DNA of 64,000 nt from positions 62,001-126,000 of the forward strand of contig NZ_JACHFW010000006.1 in NCBI RefSeq assembly GCF_014202115.1, given 5' to 3'. The DNA comes from Catenibacillus scindens (GTDB taxonomy: Bacteria > Bacillota > Clostridia > Lachnospirales > Lachnospiraceae). The notes beneath the pieces were generated by a model, which searched no databases, was not told the origin of the DNA, and saw only the letters and a list, made by a program, of their open reading frames with translations. This document shows, piece by piece, positions 8,383 through 16,816 of this stretch. A program made the translations under genes and the position numbers. Numbering within the stretch: position 1 is the first letter of the stretch; each line of letters starts with the position of its first letter.

Positions 8383-9893
8383 TACAGCGCCTCCTTTACT
8401 TCTTCCGACGGCGCCTCAGACGCCATCCAATTTCCCCGCAAAACTTCATAGGCAGCAGCTCCCCGGACAACAATATCATCTTTAAAGCGCTGGCCGATCA
8501 ATTGAAGGCCCACTGGCAGGCTACCGGTCTGGCCGCAGGGCATGGACATAGCCGGAAGTCCGGCAAGGTTGACGGCAACCGTGTAAATATCGCTTAAATA
8601 CATTTTCAGCGGGTCGGTGAGACTGGTGCCGAGCTTTGGGGCTGCTGAGGGAGCCGCCGGCGCCAGGATAAGGTCATATTTTTCAAAAGCCCGGTCAAAA
8701 GCCTCCTTGATCAGCCGGTTTGCCTTGAGAGCCTTAATATAGTAAGCGTCATAATAGCCGGAGCTTAAAACAAAGGAACCAAGCAAGATCCTCTTCTTTA
8801 CTTCCCAGCCAAAGCCCTGGGCTCTTGTCTTTTTATACATATCGTGAAGATCGCCGGCCCCTTCTGTCCGATATCCGTATTTGACGCCGTCAAACCGGGC
8901 CAGGTTGGAGCTGGCCTGGGCGCAGGCGATAATATAGTAGGCCGGGATCATATACTGTGTCATTCCAAGGGAAAATGTTTCCACAATGGCTCCCCCGGCT
9001 TTCATGGTATCCGCGGCTTTCAATACAGCGTCCCGGATCTGAGGATCAATGCCGCCGGTAAAATATTCCTCCGGTACGCCTACCCGCATCCCCCGAAGTC
9101 CCGCGGCCACAGCCTCCGGCGATATTTTATATTCTTCCCACAGGCCGGAAAAATCCAGAGATTCCCCGGCCACGCATGTGCTGTCCCGCCGGTCAGGCCC
9201 GGAAATAATTTCAAGCAGCGCCGCGCAATCCGCCACATTTTTTCCCACAGGGCCGATCTGATCCAATGAGGACGCATAGGCGATCAGACCGTACCGGGAC
9301 ACTGTGCCGTAGGTAGGCTTCATTCCCGCAACGCCGCAGTATGCGCTGGGCTGGCGGATGGAGCCGCCGGTATCGGAACCCAGAGCGGCAAATACCTCAT
9401 TAGCGGCCACGGCAGCGCAGGAGCCGCCGGAGGAACCGCCGGGCACATGATCTGTATTTCTCGGATTTCTTGTGATCCCCATGGCGCTTGTCTCCGTGGT
9501 GCTTCCCATGGCAAATTCATCCATATTTGTTTTTCCGATAATAACGGCCCCTGCCTCCTTCAGCCGTTCAATAACATGGGCGTCGTAGGGCGGCACATAA
9601 TTTTCCAAAATTCTGGAAGCGCAGGTGGTAGCCACTCCTTTAGTGCATATATTATCTTTCACTGCTACCGGAACGCCGGCCAAAGGCCCGGTGTATGTCC
9701 CGTCCATAATGCCCTTCTGGACTCTTCTGGCCTCCGCCATAGCCCGCTCCCGGTCAATGGTAATAAACGCATGGACCTCCGATTCCATGGCGTCCATCCG
9801 GTCAAAGCAGGCCTGGGCCGCTTCCACGGCAGTCAGCTCTTTTTTCTTTATCTTTTGCCCGATCTCAAGGGCAGATAACTGTTCTATTCCCAT
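8382..9893 (-). CDS. gatA: Asp-tRNA(Asn)/Glu-tRNA(Gln) amidotransferase subunit A
   Basis: 503 residues, ATG at 9893 placed 8 bases after GGAGG. It is an amidase-signature enzyme that hydrolyses glutamine and passes ammonia to GatB. The catalytic Lys is in VAVKDNI (about 76) and the Ser pair in GGSSGGSCAAVAA and GSDTGGSIRQPSA. Length and motif order are normal. It is separated from gatC by 32 bases and overlaps gatB by one. Confidence 0.96.
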   Translation of the reverse strand: MGIEQLSALEIGQKIKKKELTAVEAAQACFDRMDAMESEVHAFITIDRERAMAEARRVQKGIMDGTYTGPLAGVPVAVKDNICTKGVATTCASRILENYVPPYDAHVIERLKEAGAVIIGKTNMDEFAMGSTTETSAMGITRNPRNTDHVPGGSSGGSCAAVAANEVFAALGSDTGGSIRQPSAYCGVAGMKPTYGTVSRYGLIAYASSLDQIGPVGKNVADCAALLEIISGPDRRDSTCVAGESLDFSGLWEEYKISPEAVAAGLRGMRVGVPEEYFTGGIDPQIRDAVLKAADTMKAGGAIVETFSLGMTQYMIPAYYIIACAQASSNLARFDGVKYGYRTEGAGDLHDMYKKTRAQGFGWEVKKRILLGSFVLSSGYYDAYYIKALKANRLIKEAFDRAFEKYDLILAPAAPSAAPKLGTSLTDPLKMYLSDIYTVAVNLAGLPAMSMPCGQTGSLPVGLQLIGQRFKDDIVVRGAAAYEVLRGNWMASEAPSEEVKEAL

Positions 9894-9925
9894 AAATCTA
9901 TCCTCCAAAATTCATTAGTGACGGA

Positions 9926-10219
9926 TTAAATGGTCTTAGGCACCATATACTGCCCGTCTTTTTGTTTTGGCGCTCCTGCCACGATCTCCGATTTAATATC
10001 ATTGTCCTCAATAACGTCATCTCTGAACACATTTCCGCGGTCATACAAATTCACAAGGGGCTCTACATTGTCTGTGTCCAGGGTATTTAACTGCTCCATA
10101 TAGTCAAGGATTTCCTGCATTTTCTCCATGGCCTGAGCCCGTTCCTCGCCGGTAAGGCTTAATTTCGCGAGAATTTCCACATTATCCATAACCTGATCAT
10201 CAATAACTATTTTTCCCAT
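9926..10219 (-). CDS. gatC: Asp-tRNA(Asn)/Glu-tRNA(Gln) amidotransferase subunit C
   Basis: 97 residues from the ATG at 10219, seven bases after GGAGG. An in-frame ATG at 10234 lies on top of the ribosome site and is less likely. GatC is a small clamp that wraps around the GatA-GatB interface. The family pattern is present (LAKLSLTGEERAQAMEKMQEIL, then NVFRDDVI). It follows aspS by 19 bases, in the same operon. Confidence 0.93.
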   Translation of the reverse strand: MGKIVIDDQVMDNVEILAKLSLTGEERAQAMEKMQEILDYMEQLNTLDTDNVEPLVNLYDRGNVFRDDVIEDNDIKSEIVAGAPKQKDGQYMVPKTI

Positions 10220-10238
10220 GGTATTCCTCCTCATTCTG

Positions 10239-11570
10239 TTACGGCTCCAGCCGGTTTAAATCTCTTGGGAACAGACATGCCTCCCGCACATTATCCTCCC
10301 CAAGAATCTGCATGGTCAGCCGCTCAAGGCCGATCCCCAGCCCGCCATGGGGAGGCATACCGCAGCGGAATGCCTCAAGATAGGTTTCAAGGCCCTCGGT
10401 GGTCATTCCCCTGGACTCAATCTTGCCTAAAAGCATCTGATAGTCATGGATACGCTGTCCGCCGGTAGTCACTTCAAGCCCCTTGTAAAGGAGGTCAAAA
10501 CTTAATGTAAATCTGGAATCTTCCGGATCATCCATGGCGTAAAAAGGACGTTTTTTCGATGGATAGTGGGTGACAAAAACAAAATCTGAGCCGTATTCTT
10601 CCTGAAAATATTTTCCAATAAGACTCTCCTCTTCCGGTTCCAGATCATAGGGATTGCGGATTTTTCTCTGATATTTTTCAGAAACCAGTTCTTTGGCCTC
10701 ATCAAAACGCACATAGGGAATCTGGTCTACCTTTGGCAGGGTAATTCCCAAAAGCTTTAAGGAATCGCTGTAGTTTTTCTCCAGAAATTTCATTGTATGC
10801 TGAAGAAATCCTGTCTCCATCCGGCAAATATCTAAGAAACTTTCAATATATCCCATTTCAAAATCCAAACTTGTATATTCATTCAAATGACGCCGTGTGT
10901 TGTGTTTTTCTGCACGAAATACCGGCCCCGTCTCAAAAACCCGGTCAAAGACACCAACCATCATCTGTTTATAAAGCTGCGGGCTCTGCTCCAGGATGGC
11001 CGGCTTGTGAAAATAAGATAATTTAAAAATATTTGATCCGCCCTCAGCGCCTTTGGCGCCGATTTTCGGAGTGTGAATCTCGGTAAATCCCTGGCTGTAT
11101 AAAAAGTCTCTGAAGCCCCGGACAACCCCTTCCTGTATGCGGAAGCGGGACAGCTCACGGATATTCCTTAAGGAAACGGGACGGAGATTTAACTTTGTCT
11201 CAAGAGATGTATTTAATTTCCACTTAGCCAGCGGCAGGGGCAGAGGCGCCGACGTCCGGGAAAGAATGGTTATCGTGCGGATACATAGTTCCCGCCCGTG
11301 AACCGCTCTTGGTTCCAGGCGCACGGTGCCTTCCGCCCGGATATAGTCCCCGTCATGAAGCTGGGAAATATCCATGTTCGTCTTCTGATCTTCCCACACG
11401 GTCTGAATCAGCCCGCACTGCCGCCGGAGGATAATAAACGCGATCTCACCCATATTCCGGATACTGTGTATCGCGCCTTCCAGACACACGGGACGGTCGC
11501 TGCCCGCGCAGGCAATAAACTCCTGTAAATCCATACTTTTTGAAACTACTTCACCTGTCACAAATTCCAT
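10239..11570 (-). CDS. aspS: Aspartyl-tRNA synthetase, archaeal/non-discriminating type
   Basis: 443 residues from the ATG at 11570, preceded by AAGGAAG; a GTG nine bases further up is possible. An N-terminal OB fold binds the anticodon (about 15-110), followed by the class II catalytic core with FRAEKHNTRRHLNEYTSLD (motif 2) and GIGLERL (motif 3). It lacks the GAD insertion of the long bacterial AspRS, so it belongs to the short archaeal-like group that often charges both tRNA-Asp and tRNA-Asn. It sits directly ahead of gatCAB, which converts Asp-tRNA(Asn) to Asn-tRNA(Asn). The relaxed specificity is inference from type and context. Confidence 0.92.
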   Translation of the reverse strand: MEFVTGEVVSKSMDLQEFIACAGSDRPVCLEGAIHSIRNMGEIAFIILRRQCGLIQTVWEDQKTNMDISQLHDGDYIRAEGTVRLEPRAVHGRELCIRTITILSRTSAPLPLPLAKWKLNTSLETKLNLRPVSLRNIRELSRFRIQEGVVRGFRDFLYSQGFTEIHTPKIGAKGAEGGSNIFKLSYFHKPAILEQSPQLYKQMMVGVFDRVFETGPVFRAEKHNTRRHLNEYTSLDFEMGYIESFLDICRMETGFLQHTMKFLEKNYSDSLKLLGITLPKVDQIPYVRFDEAKELVSEKYQRKIRNPYDLEPEEESLIGKYFQEEYGSDFVFVTHYPSKKRPFYAMDDPEDSRFTLSFDLLYKGLEVTTGGQRIHDYQMLLGKIESRGMTTEGLETYLEAFRCGMPPHGGLGIGLERLTMQILGEDNVREACLFPRDLNRLEP

Positions 11571-11596
11571 ACAACACACTTCCTTAATTTATTTTT

Positions 11597-11626
11597 AAGA
11601 CTCGCCCGCGAGTCCTGCGCGGGACT
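11597..11626. repeat. GC-rich palindromic repeat AAGACTCGC-type, copy 1
   Basis: GACTCGC and GCGAGTC form a tight palindrome followed by TGCGCGGGACT. Related copies are at 26164 and 59751. It lies in the 5' leader of aspS. Confidence 0.5.
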
Positions 11627-11661
11627 CAGGTCAGCGATAGCTGATATCTTCCCTATATGAT

Positions 11662-11706
11662 AAAAAATCCTGGCAATATCCCGCCATCTGGGGATACTCC
11701 AGGATT
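11662..11706 (-). terminator. Terminator after the glnA-ANTAR unit
   Basis: On the minus strand AATCCTGG pairs with CCAGGATT, with an inner ATCCC/GGGAT stem, followed by six T. It separates the glnA unit from aspS. Next to it, GATCACTCC occurs twice (11719 and 11734). Confidence 0.75.
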
Positions 11707-11769
11707 GGACATTTTCGATCACTCCATTGTGATCACTCCAACATCATTTAATTTCTAAGGTACAGGTCA

Positions 11770-12321
11770 TTATACTTCATCATACATTAATGTGAGGATC
11801 ATCTGGGCCGTCTCAACCATATTCGTCCCATTATCCATACTGCACTTCTGTATATAGCGGTGAGCTTCCTCCTCGGAAAGATGATTCCGCTCCATGAGCA
11901 AGAACTTTGCATTGCGTATATAATTTTCCTCCTGCCATGTCCTTTTTTTCGGCTTTTTCTGATCTTTCTTCCGGCTCCGCTGAAGCTGTGAAAGCATCAT
12001 GGATACGGTGTTGATCAGATCAGACACCCGAACCGGCACAGACAGGGCAAGAATACCGCTGTCACCGTCCTGGAGCATTTCCGGCTTTCCCACAAAGAGA
12101 AGCTGGTAATATCTGGGCAAGCAGTCTGAAAGCTGTTTATAGTACATGTCCGGAAGACTGTAGCCGCTGATTACAATGCCAAAATCATCTCTCCCTGCTT
12201 CCACCAAGGCCGCCGCCCCGGTGGACACACAGACCACATTGGTAAAACCGTGGGAGATGAGAACACTTTTTATTTTTCCTGCGGTTTCCTGCTTTTTCAG
12301 TGCTATAATAACAACACTCAT
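11770..12321 (-). CDS. ANTAR-domain RNA-binding antiterminator (NitR/NasT-like)
   Basis: 183 residues from the ATG at 12321; an ATG at 12333 abuts the G-run and seems too close. Residues 1-105 have a receiver-like fold, but at the phospho-acceptor position (VISGYSLPDM) the usual Asp appears to be Gly, so this is probably a pseudo-receiver. A basic linker leads to a C-terminal ANTAR three-helix domain (about 125-183) with NAKFLLMERNHLSEEEAHRY. ANTAR proteins bind paired RNA hairpins with A1/G4 hexaloops and prevent terminator folding. It directly follows glnA, whose leader has such a hairpin, so it likely controls nitrogen genes. How it senses nitrogen without phosphorylation is unknown. Confidence 0.88.
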   Translation of the reverse strand: MSVVIIALKKQETAGKIKSVLISHGFTNVVCVSTGAAALVEAGRDDFGIVISGYSLPDMYYKQLSDCLPRYYQLLFVGKPEMLQDGDSGILALSVPVRVSDLINTVSMMLSQLQRSRKKDQKKPKKRTWQEENYIRNAKFLLMERNHLSEEEAHRYIQKCSMDNGTNMVETAQMILTLMYDEV

Positions 12322-12349
12322 TTGTGTCCCCATCCCCCTTTCTTTATGA

Positions 12350-13681
12350 TCACATACAGTACAGGTACTGGCTCAGCTCCCATTCGGAAATCTGCTCCAT
12401 ATAACTTTCCCATTCCTGCTCTTTTTTCTCTAAATACTCATCGACAAACCCGTTCCCCAGAACCGCCCGGATAAGTTCATCTTTTTCCATTTCCGCCAGA
12501 GCCACGCTTAAATTGGCAGGCAGTGAATCAATGCCCGCTTTTTTCTTCTCTTCCCTGGACATTTTTCTCACATCCACATTGATATCACCGGGAGCCTGAA
12601 GATCCTTCTCAATCCCTTCAAGTCCGGCGGCCAGGCATAGGGCAAACAGAAGGTAGGGATTAGTGGCGCCATCGGGGCTTCGCAGCTCAAGGGCTGTATC
12701 CCCGTTATTTTTATGGCAGGCATGGAGCAGCGCCCCGTTTTGCCGGCAGGACCATATAATATTGTATGGGGCCTCAAATCCAGTAACCAGACGTTTATAG
12801 GAATTAACCAGAGGATTGCTAATGGCTGACATCCCTTTAATATGCTTCATGAGGCCGGCGATAAAACCATAGGCATCTTTGCTCAACCCCCTGGAGTCTG
12901 ACGGGTCAGTGAATACATTTTTCCCATTTTTTATCAGCTTCATGTGGATATGCATTCCGGAACCATCTACATCCGCGCTTGGCTTGGGCATAAATGTGGC
13001 ATGAAGGCCGTGACGTTTGGCCACAGTGCGGGCCGCCACCTTAAAGGTCATAATCTTATCCGCTGTCTCCAGCATATCAGAGTAGAGAAAATCAATTTCG
13101 TGCTGGGCCGGCGCCAGTTCATGGCGAGATGAGTCAATATCGTATCCCATGTCCTCCAGGGTAAGAATGATGTCTCTGCGGGCGTTTTCCCCAAGATCCA
13201 GAGGAGTGGTATCCATGTATCCCGCCTTCTCGTGGGTAATATTGGTCGGCATACCGTTGTCATCGGTGTGAAACAGGAAAAACTCGCATTCCGGGCGGAC
13301 ACAGATTTCATACCCCATCTCTTTTGCCCTGGCCATCACTTTTTTCAAAATAGACCGGGGGCTACTTTCGCACAGTCTCCCGTCCATATGGTAGATATCG
13401 CAGATGAAGCGGGCCACTTTTCCCTGCTGGGGACGCCACGGCAGGATAGTAAATGTGGAAAGATCAGGATAGAGATAATACTCATTTTCCTCGGAATTTC
13501 CCAGCCCGTCAATGTAATCTCCATTAATGACACACTGATTATCCAGCGCTTTCATCAGACGGCTGACAGGAATGGCTATATTTTTCAAAACGCCAAACAT
13601 ATCCGTAAACTGCAGCCGGATAAATTCTACGTCTTCTTCTTCAACCATATGAAGGATCTGTTCCTTCGTGTAATTTTTCAT
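12350..13681 (-). CDS. glnA: Glutamine synthetase type I
   Basis: 443 residues, the usual length of a GSI-alpha subunit. It makes glutamine from glutamate, ammonia and ATP as a cytoplasmic dodecamer. Visible motifs are the N-terminal beta-grasp (FIRLQFTDMFGVLKNIAIP), the metal-site strand ECEFFLF, GSGMHIHMKL and the flap and ATP region NPLVNSYKRL. No adenylylation-loop Tyr motif was recognised, as expected for the alpha type, which is controlled by feedback and transcription. It is preceded by a strong promoter, an attenuator and a hexaloop hairpin, and followed after 28 bases by the ANTAR gene. Confidence 0.96.
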   Translation of the reverse strand: MKNYTKEQILHMVEEEDVEFIRLQFTDMFGVLKNIAIPVSRLMKALDNQCVINGDYIDGLGNSEENEYYLYPDLSTFTILPWRPQQGKVARFICDIYHMDGRLCESSPRSILKKVMARAKEMGYEICVRPECEFFLFHTDDNGMPTNITHEKAGYMDTTPLDLGENARRDIILTLEDMGYDIDSSRHELAPAQHEIDFLYSDMLETADKIMTFKVAARTVAKRHGLHATFMPKPSADVDGSGMHIHMKLIKNGKNVFTDPSDSRGLSKDAYGFIAGLMKHIKGMSAISNPLVNSYKRLVTGFEAPYNIIWSCRQNGALLHACHKNNGDTALELRSPDGATNPYLLFALCLAAGLEGIEKDLQAPGDINVDVRKMSREEKKKAGIDSLPANLSVALAEMEKDELIRAVLGNGFVDEYLEKKEQEWESYMEQISEWELSQYLYCM

Positions 13682-13742
13682 ACTTACTGCTCTCCTTTAC
13701 TACGAGATTCCGGCGCAGCCGGTCACATTTCCCTGTAATTGC

Positions 13743-13786
13743 AAAAAAGGCGCTCTTACCCCTGATACTTTCAGGTAAGAACGCCT
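13743..13786 (-). terminator. Attenuator in the glnA leader
   Basis: On the minus strand AGGCGTTCTTACC pairs with GGTAAGAGCGCCT (one mismatch) and is followed by six T. It stands about 60 bases before the glnA start, so it must be bypassed for expression. Its 5' arm overlaps the ANTAR-type hairpin at 13778-13793. Confidence 0.85.
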
Positions 13787-13793
13787 TTGTTCT
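13778..13793 (-). promoter_or_regulatory. ANTAR-type hexaloop hairpin in the glnA leader
   Basis: On the minus strand the stem AGAAC/GTTCT closes the hexaloop AAAGGC. A at loop position 1 and G at position 4 match the ANTAR target consensus. The 3' arm GTTCT is also part of the terminator's 5' arm, so the two structures exclude each other. A clear partner hairpin upstream was not seen. Confidence 0.7.
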
Positions 13794-13820
13794 CTTATAA
13801 AACTGCTCTTTATTTTTCGT

Positions 13821-13849
13821 ATTATAGCAATCTACAACGGCAATGTCAA
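13821..13849 (-). promoter_or_regulatory. glnA promoter
   Basis: On the minus strand, consensus -35 TTGACA (13844-13849), 17-base spacer and consensus -10 TATAAT (13821-13826). A perfect sigma-70 promoter ahead of an attenuator suggests that control is exerted mainly after initiation. Confidence 0.88.
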
Positions 13850-13860
13850 GGTATAATTTT

Positions 13861-14155
13861 GGCGATTCATCTCAATACAATATATTAACCGTTACTATTA
13901 ACCAATGACTGCAAAAGCTTTTCTAAAATCAAAGGATGTTTAGGTCAAAAGGTCTTTTGACCCCATGATGCCACGGATTTCTCCGCGCTTTGCGCTCTCG
14001 AAAATCTACGCTTCGCTCCGGTCGGTGCTAAACAGGCGCCACTGGCGCCTAGCACCCTAAAAACATTCGAAATCGCTCATTTTTCATCGAAAAAGGCAGA
14101 ATAAAACAATAGCATCGGGCTTTTTTCGGTGTTATTTTTATATTTTTTATGTTAA
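13861..14155. other. Gene-free stretch with small palindromes
   Basis: No gene is supported here. It contains GGTCAAAA/TTTTGACC (13943-13962) and a nested dyad: GTGCTA/TAGCAC around AGGCGCCA/TGGCGCCT (14025-14055). Both look like remnants of mobile palindromic sequences. Confidence 0.5.
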
Positions 14156-14683
14156 AATAATCTTACTGGAGAGACATCTCAAAGGAGGGATATTCTTAAC
14201 CGCAACAGAGATGTGGTAAAAAAGATGGGCATGGGAGCTGAGTTTGTCATTCTTGGGCTGGAAAACCAGTCCCACGTTCACTATGCCATGCCTCTGCGTA
14301 TACTTCTTTATGACGGGCTTAATTACTTTAAAGAATACTCCCAAATAGCAAAAAATAACAAAAGAGAAAAACGGATTTCTAACACAGAATTTCTTTCTGG
14401 ATTTAAAAAGACTGACCGTCTCCATCCAGTCTTCACCATTGTTGCCTACTACAGCGAAATCCCATGGGACGGTCCTAAATGTCTAAAGGACATAATGCTC
14501 CCCATGGCTCCGGAACTGGAATGTTACTTTAACGACTATTCCTTGAATCTACTCCAGATCTGTGATACCAGCAGCTATATCTTCCATCACCCTGACGTCA
14601 ATGCTGTCTTCGACCTGATCCACAAGGTGACAGAGCTTCCCATTGCAGAAATCGAAGCTATAAAGAAGACTTTGACCTTATAG
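14156..14683 (+). pseudogene. Rpn-family recombination-promoting nuclease, N-terminally truncated
   Basis: The open frame runs from just after a TAA (14153-14155) to the stop at 14683, about 175 codons. It matches the middle of PD-(D/E)XK Rpn/transposase_31 proteins: NRDVVKKM, the strand FVILGLENQSHVHYAMPLR, EFLSGFKKTDRL, FTIVAYYSEIPWDGPKCLKD. The N-terminal third, including the opening residues of the nuclease fold, is missing and there is no good start codon; the first GTG is at 14213. Rpn genes are often lineage-expanded in Clostridia, and fragments are common. It is probably not functional. Confidence 0.6.
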
Positions 14684-14717
14684 TCCTTTTCTCAGCAGAC
14701 ATCTCGTAAACAGTGCA

Positions 14718-14743
14718 GGGGCCGGGTAAAACCCGGCCTCTTT
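14718..14743. terminator. Terminator between the Rpn remnant and the GNAT gene
   Basis: GGCCGGGT-AAA-ACCCGGCC hairpin at 14720-14738, followed by a short T-rich stretch. It sits between convergent genes. Confidence 0.6.
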
Positions 14744-14746
14744 ACG

Positions 14747-15970
14747 TTATTTGTCATTCCACTGCCCTGGAAATTTCTGCATTCCGGGCGTCTCAAAACC
14801 TTTAGTAAACACCTGATTTTCTTCTTCAGACAGACTTTCAAAGAATTCCGCTTCAATATAACGGCCGCCGAAGGCTGACAGTCCGCCGGGAACGAGTTCA
14901 ATTCCCATAAAGGCGTCAAAGTTTTTTCCCTCAGCCGTCGTTATTCCAAAATGGTCACATGTCTTAAATCCCAATCTCGGATAGTAATCCGGCTCACCCA
15001 TAATAACCACCCCTTCGTATCCGGCCTTTCCCACCAGTTCCAGAGTTTCTTTAAGCAGCCGTTCCCCCACACCGCAGCCCTGCCACTCTGGCGCCACGCA
15101 TAAAGGGCCAAAGGTCAGTATCTCTTTACGGCCATGGTCGTTCTCAAGAAGACTTTTAGAATAAAAAATAGCTCCAACAATCTCATCACCAATGACAGCA
15201 ATCCTGGACAAATCCGGAAGATAGATATCCTGCTTACGAAGCTGATGTACAAGAAAATGCTCATTGCACCCCTGCCGGTACTTATTCCAAAAAGCATCTA
15301 AAACCATCTGTTCCACCCTTTTGTACTCTTTTGGCCGCTCCGGTCGGATCACTATATCTTTTTCTGCCACTTTCCGGTCTTTCCTCAAAAAATATCCCAT
15401 ATTAAACCGTACTTCCCGGCGCTCAACATCCTGATTACTGTAACAGCAGGTATCCAGACCGATAAGCTTAAAGCCTTCACTCTGATAAAAAGCAATGGCC
15501 GCCGTATTGCAGGACTGAGTTTCCAAAATCACAGCGCGCCGGTGTTCTAATCGGGCCTGCTCTTTAGCTACAGCCATCAGCCTGTGTCCGATTCCACGAC
15601 GGCGTAAATCTTCGTGAACCCACAGCTCTGTCACCACCAGCCGATTGCTCCACTCCTCCGGACATGTTTCAATAGCCGCCAAAAGTCTGGGCTTTTCCCC
15701 CACATCATCCACGATCCCCCAGGCAAAAGCTTTTTCCCAGTGAGGCTGATACAGCCGGTCCGGGAAATCATACTCTTCCGGCGTATGTGTAATGGACTTA
15801 TCCACAGTCCTCTTTGAAATTTTAATATGATATCCACAATCATTCTCCGAAAGATCTACATCAAAGTATGACTGCGTTGTATATCCCATCGGCAAAATTT
15901 CCCCTTCCCACTGTTCTTTGGGAAGATGGACAATATTATACTCTGACTTATCTGTTCTTTCCTCTGTCAT
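14747..15970 (-). CDS. Tandem GNAT acetyltransferase (two domains)
   Basis: 407 residues with two GCN5-type acetyltransferase domains. The first (about 60-190) has the acetyl-CoA loop LRRRGIGHRLM and FYQSEGFKLIG. The second (about 205-345) has APEWQGCGVGERLL and YYPRLGFKTCDHFGI. Each is of normal GNAT size, so this is a fusion or an internal duplication. The second domain resembles YhbS-type acetyltransferases. Substrates are unknown; small amines or protein N-termini are possible. The ribosome site is weak. The gene stands alone between its terminator and the VOC gene. Confidence 0.85.
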   Translation of the reverse strand: MTEERTDKSEYNIVHLPKEQWEGEILPMGYTTQSYFDVDLSENDCGYHIKISKRTVDKSITHTPEEYDFPDRLYQPHWEKAFAWGIVDDVGEKPRLLAAIETCPEEWSNRLVVTELWVHEDLRRRGIGHRLMAVAKEQARLEHRRAVILETQSCNTAAIAFYQSEGFKLIGLDTCCYSNQDVERREVRFNMGYFLRKDRKVAEKDIVIRPERPKEYKRVEQMVLDAFWNKYRQGCNEHFLVHQLRKQDIYLPDLSRIAVIGDEIVGAIFYSKSLLENDHGRKEILTFGPLCVAPEWQGCGVGERLLKETLELVGKAGYEGVVIMGEPDYYPRLGFKTCDHFGITTAEGKNFDAFMGIELVPGGLSAFGGRYIEAEFFESLSEEENQVFTKGFETPGMQKFPGQWNDK

Positions 15971-16032
15971 TTTAAATAATCTTCTCTATAATGTTTGTTG
16001 TACTTGTTTTCTGTTTAAAACGCAGATATTAT

Positions 16033-16572
16033 TTAACAAAAATCCTGCGCGCCATCCCGCCTGTGTCCAAGGACCTGAAACGACCGGGATGTATATTCCA
16101 TAAATTCTATCCGGTTGCCTTCCGGATCATGAACCCAAAACTGTTTTGTAAAATCCGGGCCCATATTTATAGGTGAATCCGGCACAATACCATTTTTAAT
16201 AATTGTCTCCCATGTATCTTCCAGATTCTCCACCTGGATCGCCAAATGCTGGTACCCGTAATATCGAGACATTTCCGGGCAGTCCTTCAAATCTTCGTAA
16301 CAATAAAAAAACTCCAGGAATTGGTTTGTCGCCATTTCCACGTAAGTGATCAGAGGCCGTCCGGGATGAGCCTTGGCAGACTCAATATACACCTTTGAAT
16401 GAGGCGAAGGCACAATCCCCTGAGACTCCTCATAGCGGGAAAAATCCAGGATATCGTCCGTTGTCAGCGTAAACTTTTCCCTCATACCCAGCTTGCTGCA
16501 GTAAAACTCCAACATCTTTTCCATATTTTTCACGTTAAACCCAATATGTGAATACGAACAGATCTTAATCAT
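16033..16572 (-). CDS. VOC-superfamily (glyoxalase/dioxygenase fold) protein
   Basis: 179 residues with a clean ribosome site. Two beta-alpha-beta-beta-beta repeats are visible: YSHIGFNVKNMEKMLEFYC and YGYQHLAIQVENLEDTW. The final FWVHDPEGNRIEFMEY is the typical metal-binding strand of the glyoxalase/bleomycin family. His, His and Glu ligand candidates are present. Possible roles include lactoylglutathione-lyase-like or ring-cleavage chemistry, but nothing here fixes the substrate. Confidence 0.85.
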   Translation of the reverse strand: MIKICSYSHIGFNVKNMEKMLEFYCSKLGMREKFTLTTDDILDFSRYEESQGIVPSPHSKVYIESAKAHPGRPLITYVEMATNQFLEFFYCYEDLKDCPEMSRYYGYQHLAIQVENLEDTWETIIKNGIVPDSPINMGPDFTKQFWVHDPEGNRIEFMEYTSRSFQVLGHRRDGAQDFC

Positions 16573-16737
16573 AATTACTCCTCTCCGATCAAAATAGTCA
16601 GTTTGTTTTGATTATATCAAACCTTCCGGAAAGGAACAAGAAAATACTCTCTGCGGCCAGGACAGGCATTTTCAGAAATTTTCCCTATATCTCTCCTTAA
16701 ACGGAGTATTTTTTGTCATAAAAAACGTAGTTTTCTA

Positions 16738-16784
16738 TGATAAAAAACCTGTGAAAAAACGAAAACAGGTTTTTTCACAGGTTT
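16738..16784 (-). terminator. Terminator of the pyrG-gltB-gltD operon
   Basis: On the minus strand AAACCTGTGAAAAAAC pairs perfectly with its complement across a 6-base loop. The T-rich 3' flank completes an intrinsic terminator just after gltD. Confidence 0.75.
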
Positions 16785-16794
16785 CACAACACTT

Positions 16795-16816
16795 ATCCCT
16801 GATGGCTGAACTGTTA
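16795..16816. repeat. Dispersed palindromic repeat, copy c (one arm)
   Basis: ATCCCTGATGGCTGAACTG followed by TTA matches the right half of the copy at 851-893. It ends directly at the gltD stop codon (16817). Confidence 0.6.

Noticed and set aside
11571-11769. Possible T-box leader before aspS
   Set aside because: No specifier stem or TGG-containing antiterminator bulge sequence was found; the hairpin present is an ordinary terminator for the upstream unit.
13232-13738. Plus-strand open frame opposite glnA
   Set aside because: Antisense shadow of glnA and its leader without a family signature.
13794-13814. Second (P1) ANTAR hairpin in the glnA leader
   Set aside because: An ATAAA/TTTAT stem can be drawn, but its loop is seven bases without A1/G4, so it was not called.
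16744-16784. Long A/T-rich hairpin after gltD as a regulatory RNA
   Set aside because: Position and flanking T-stretch fit a plain intrinsic terminator of the gltD transcript.
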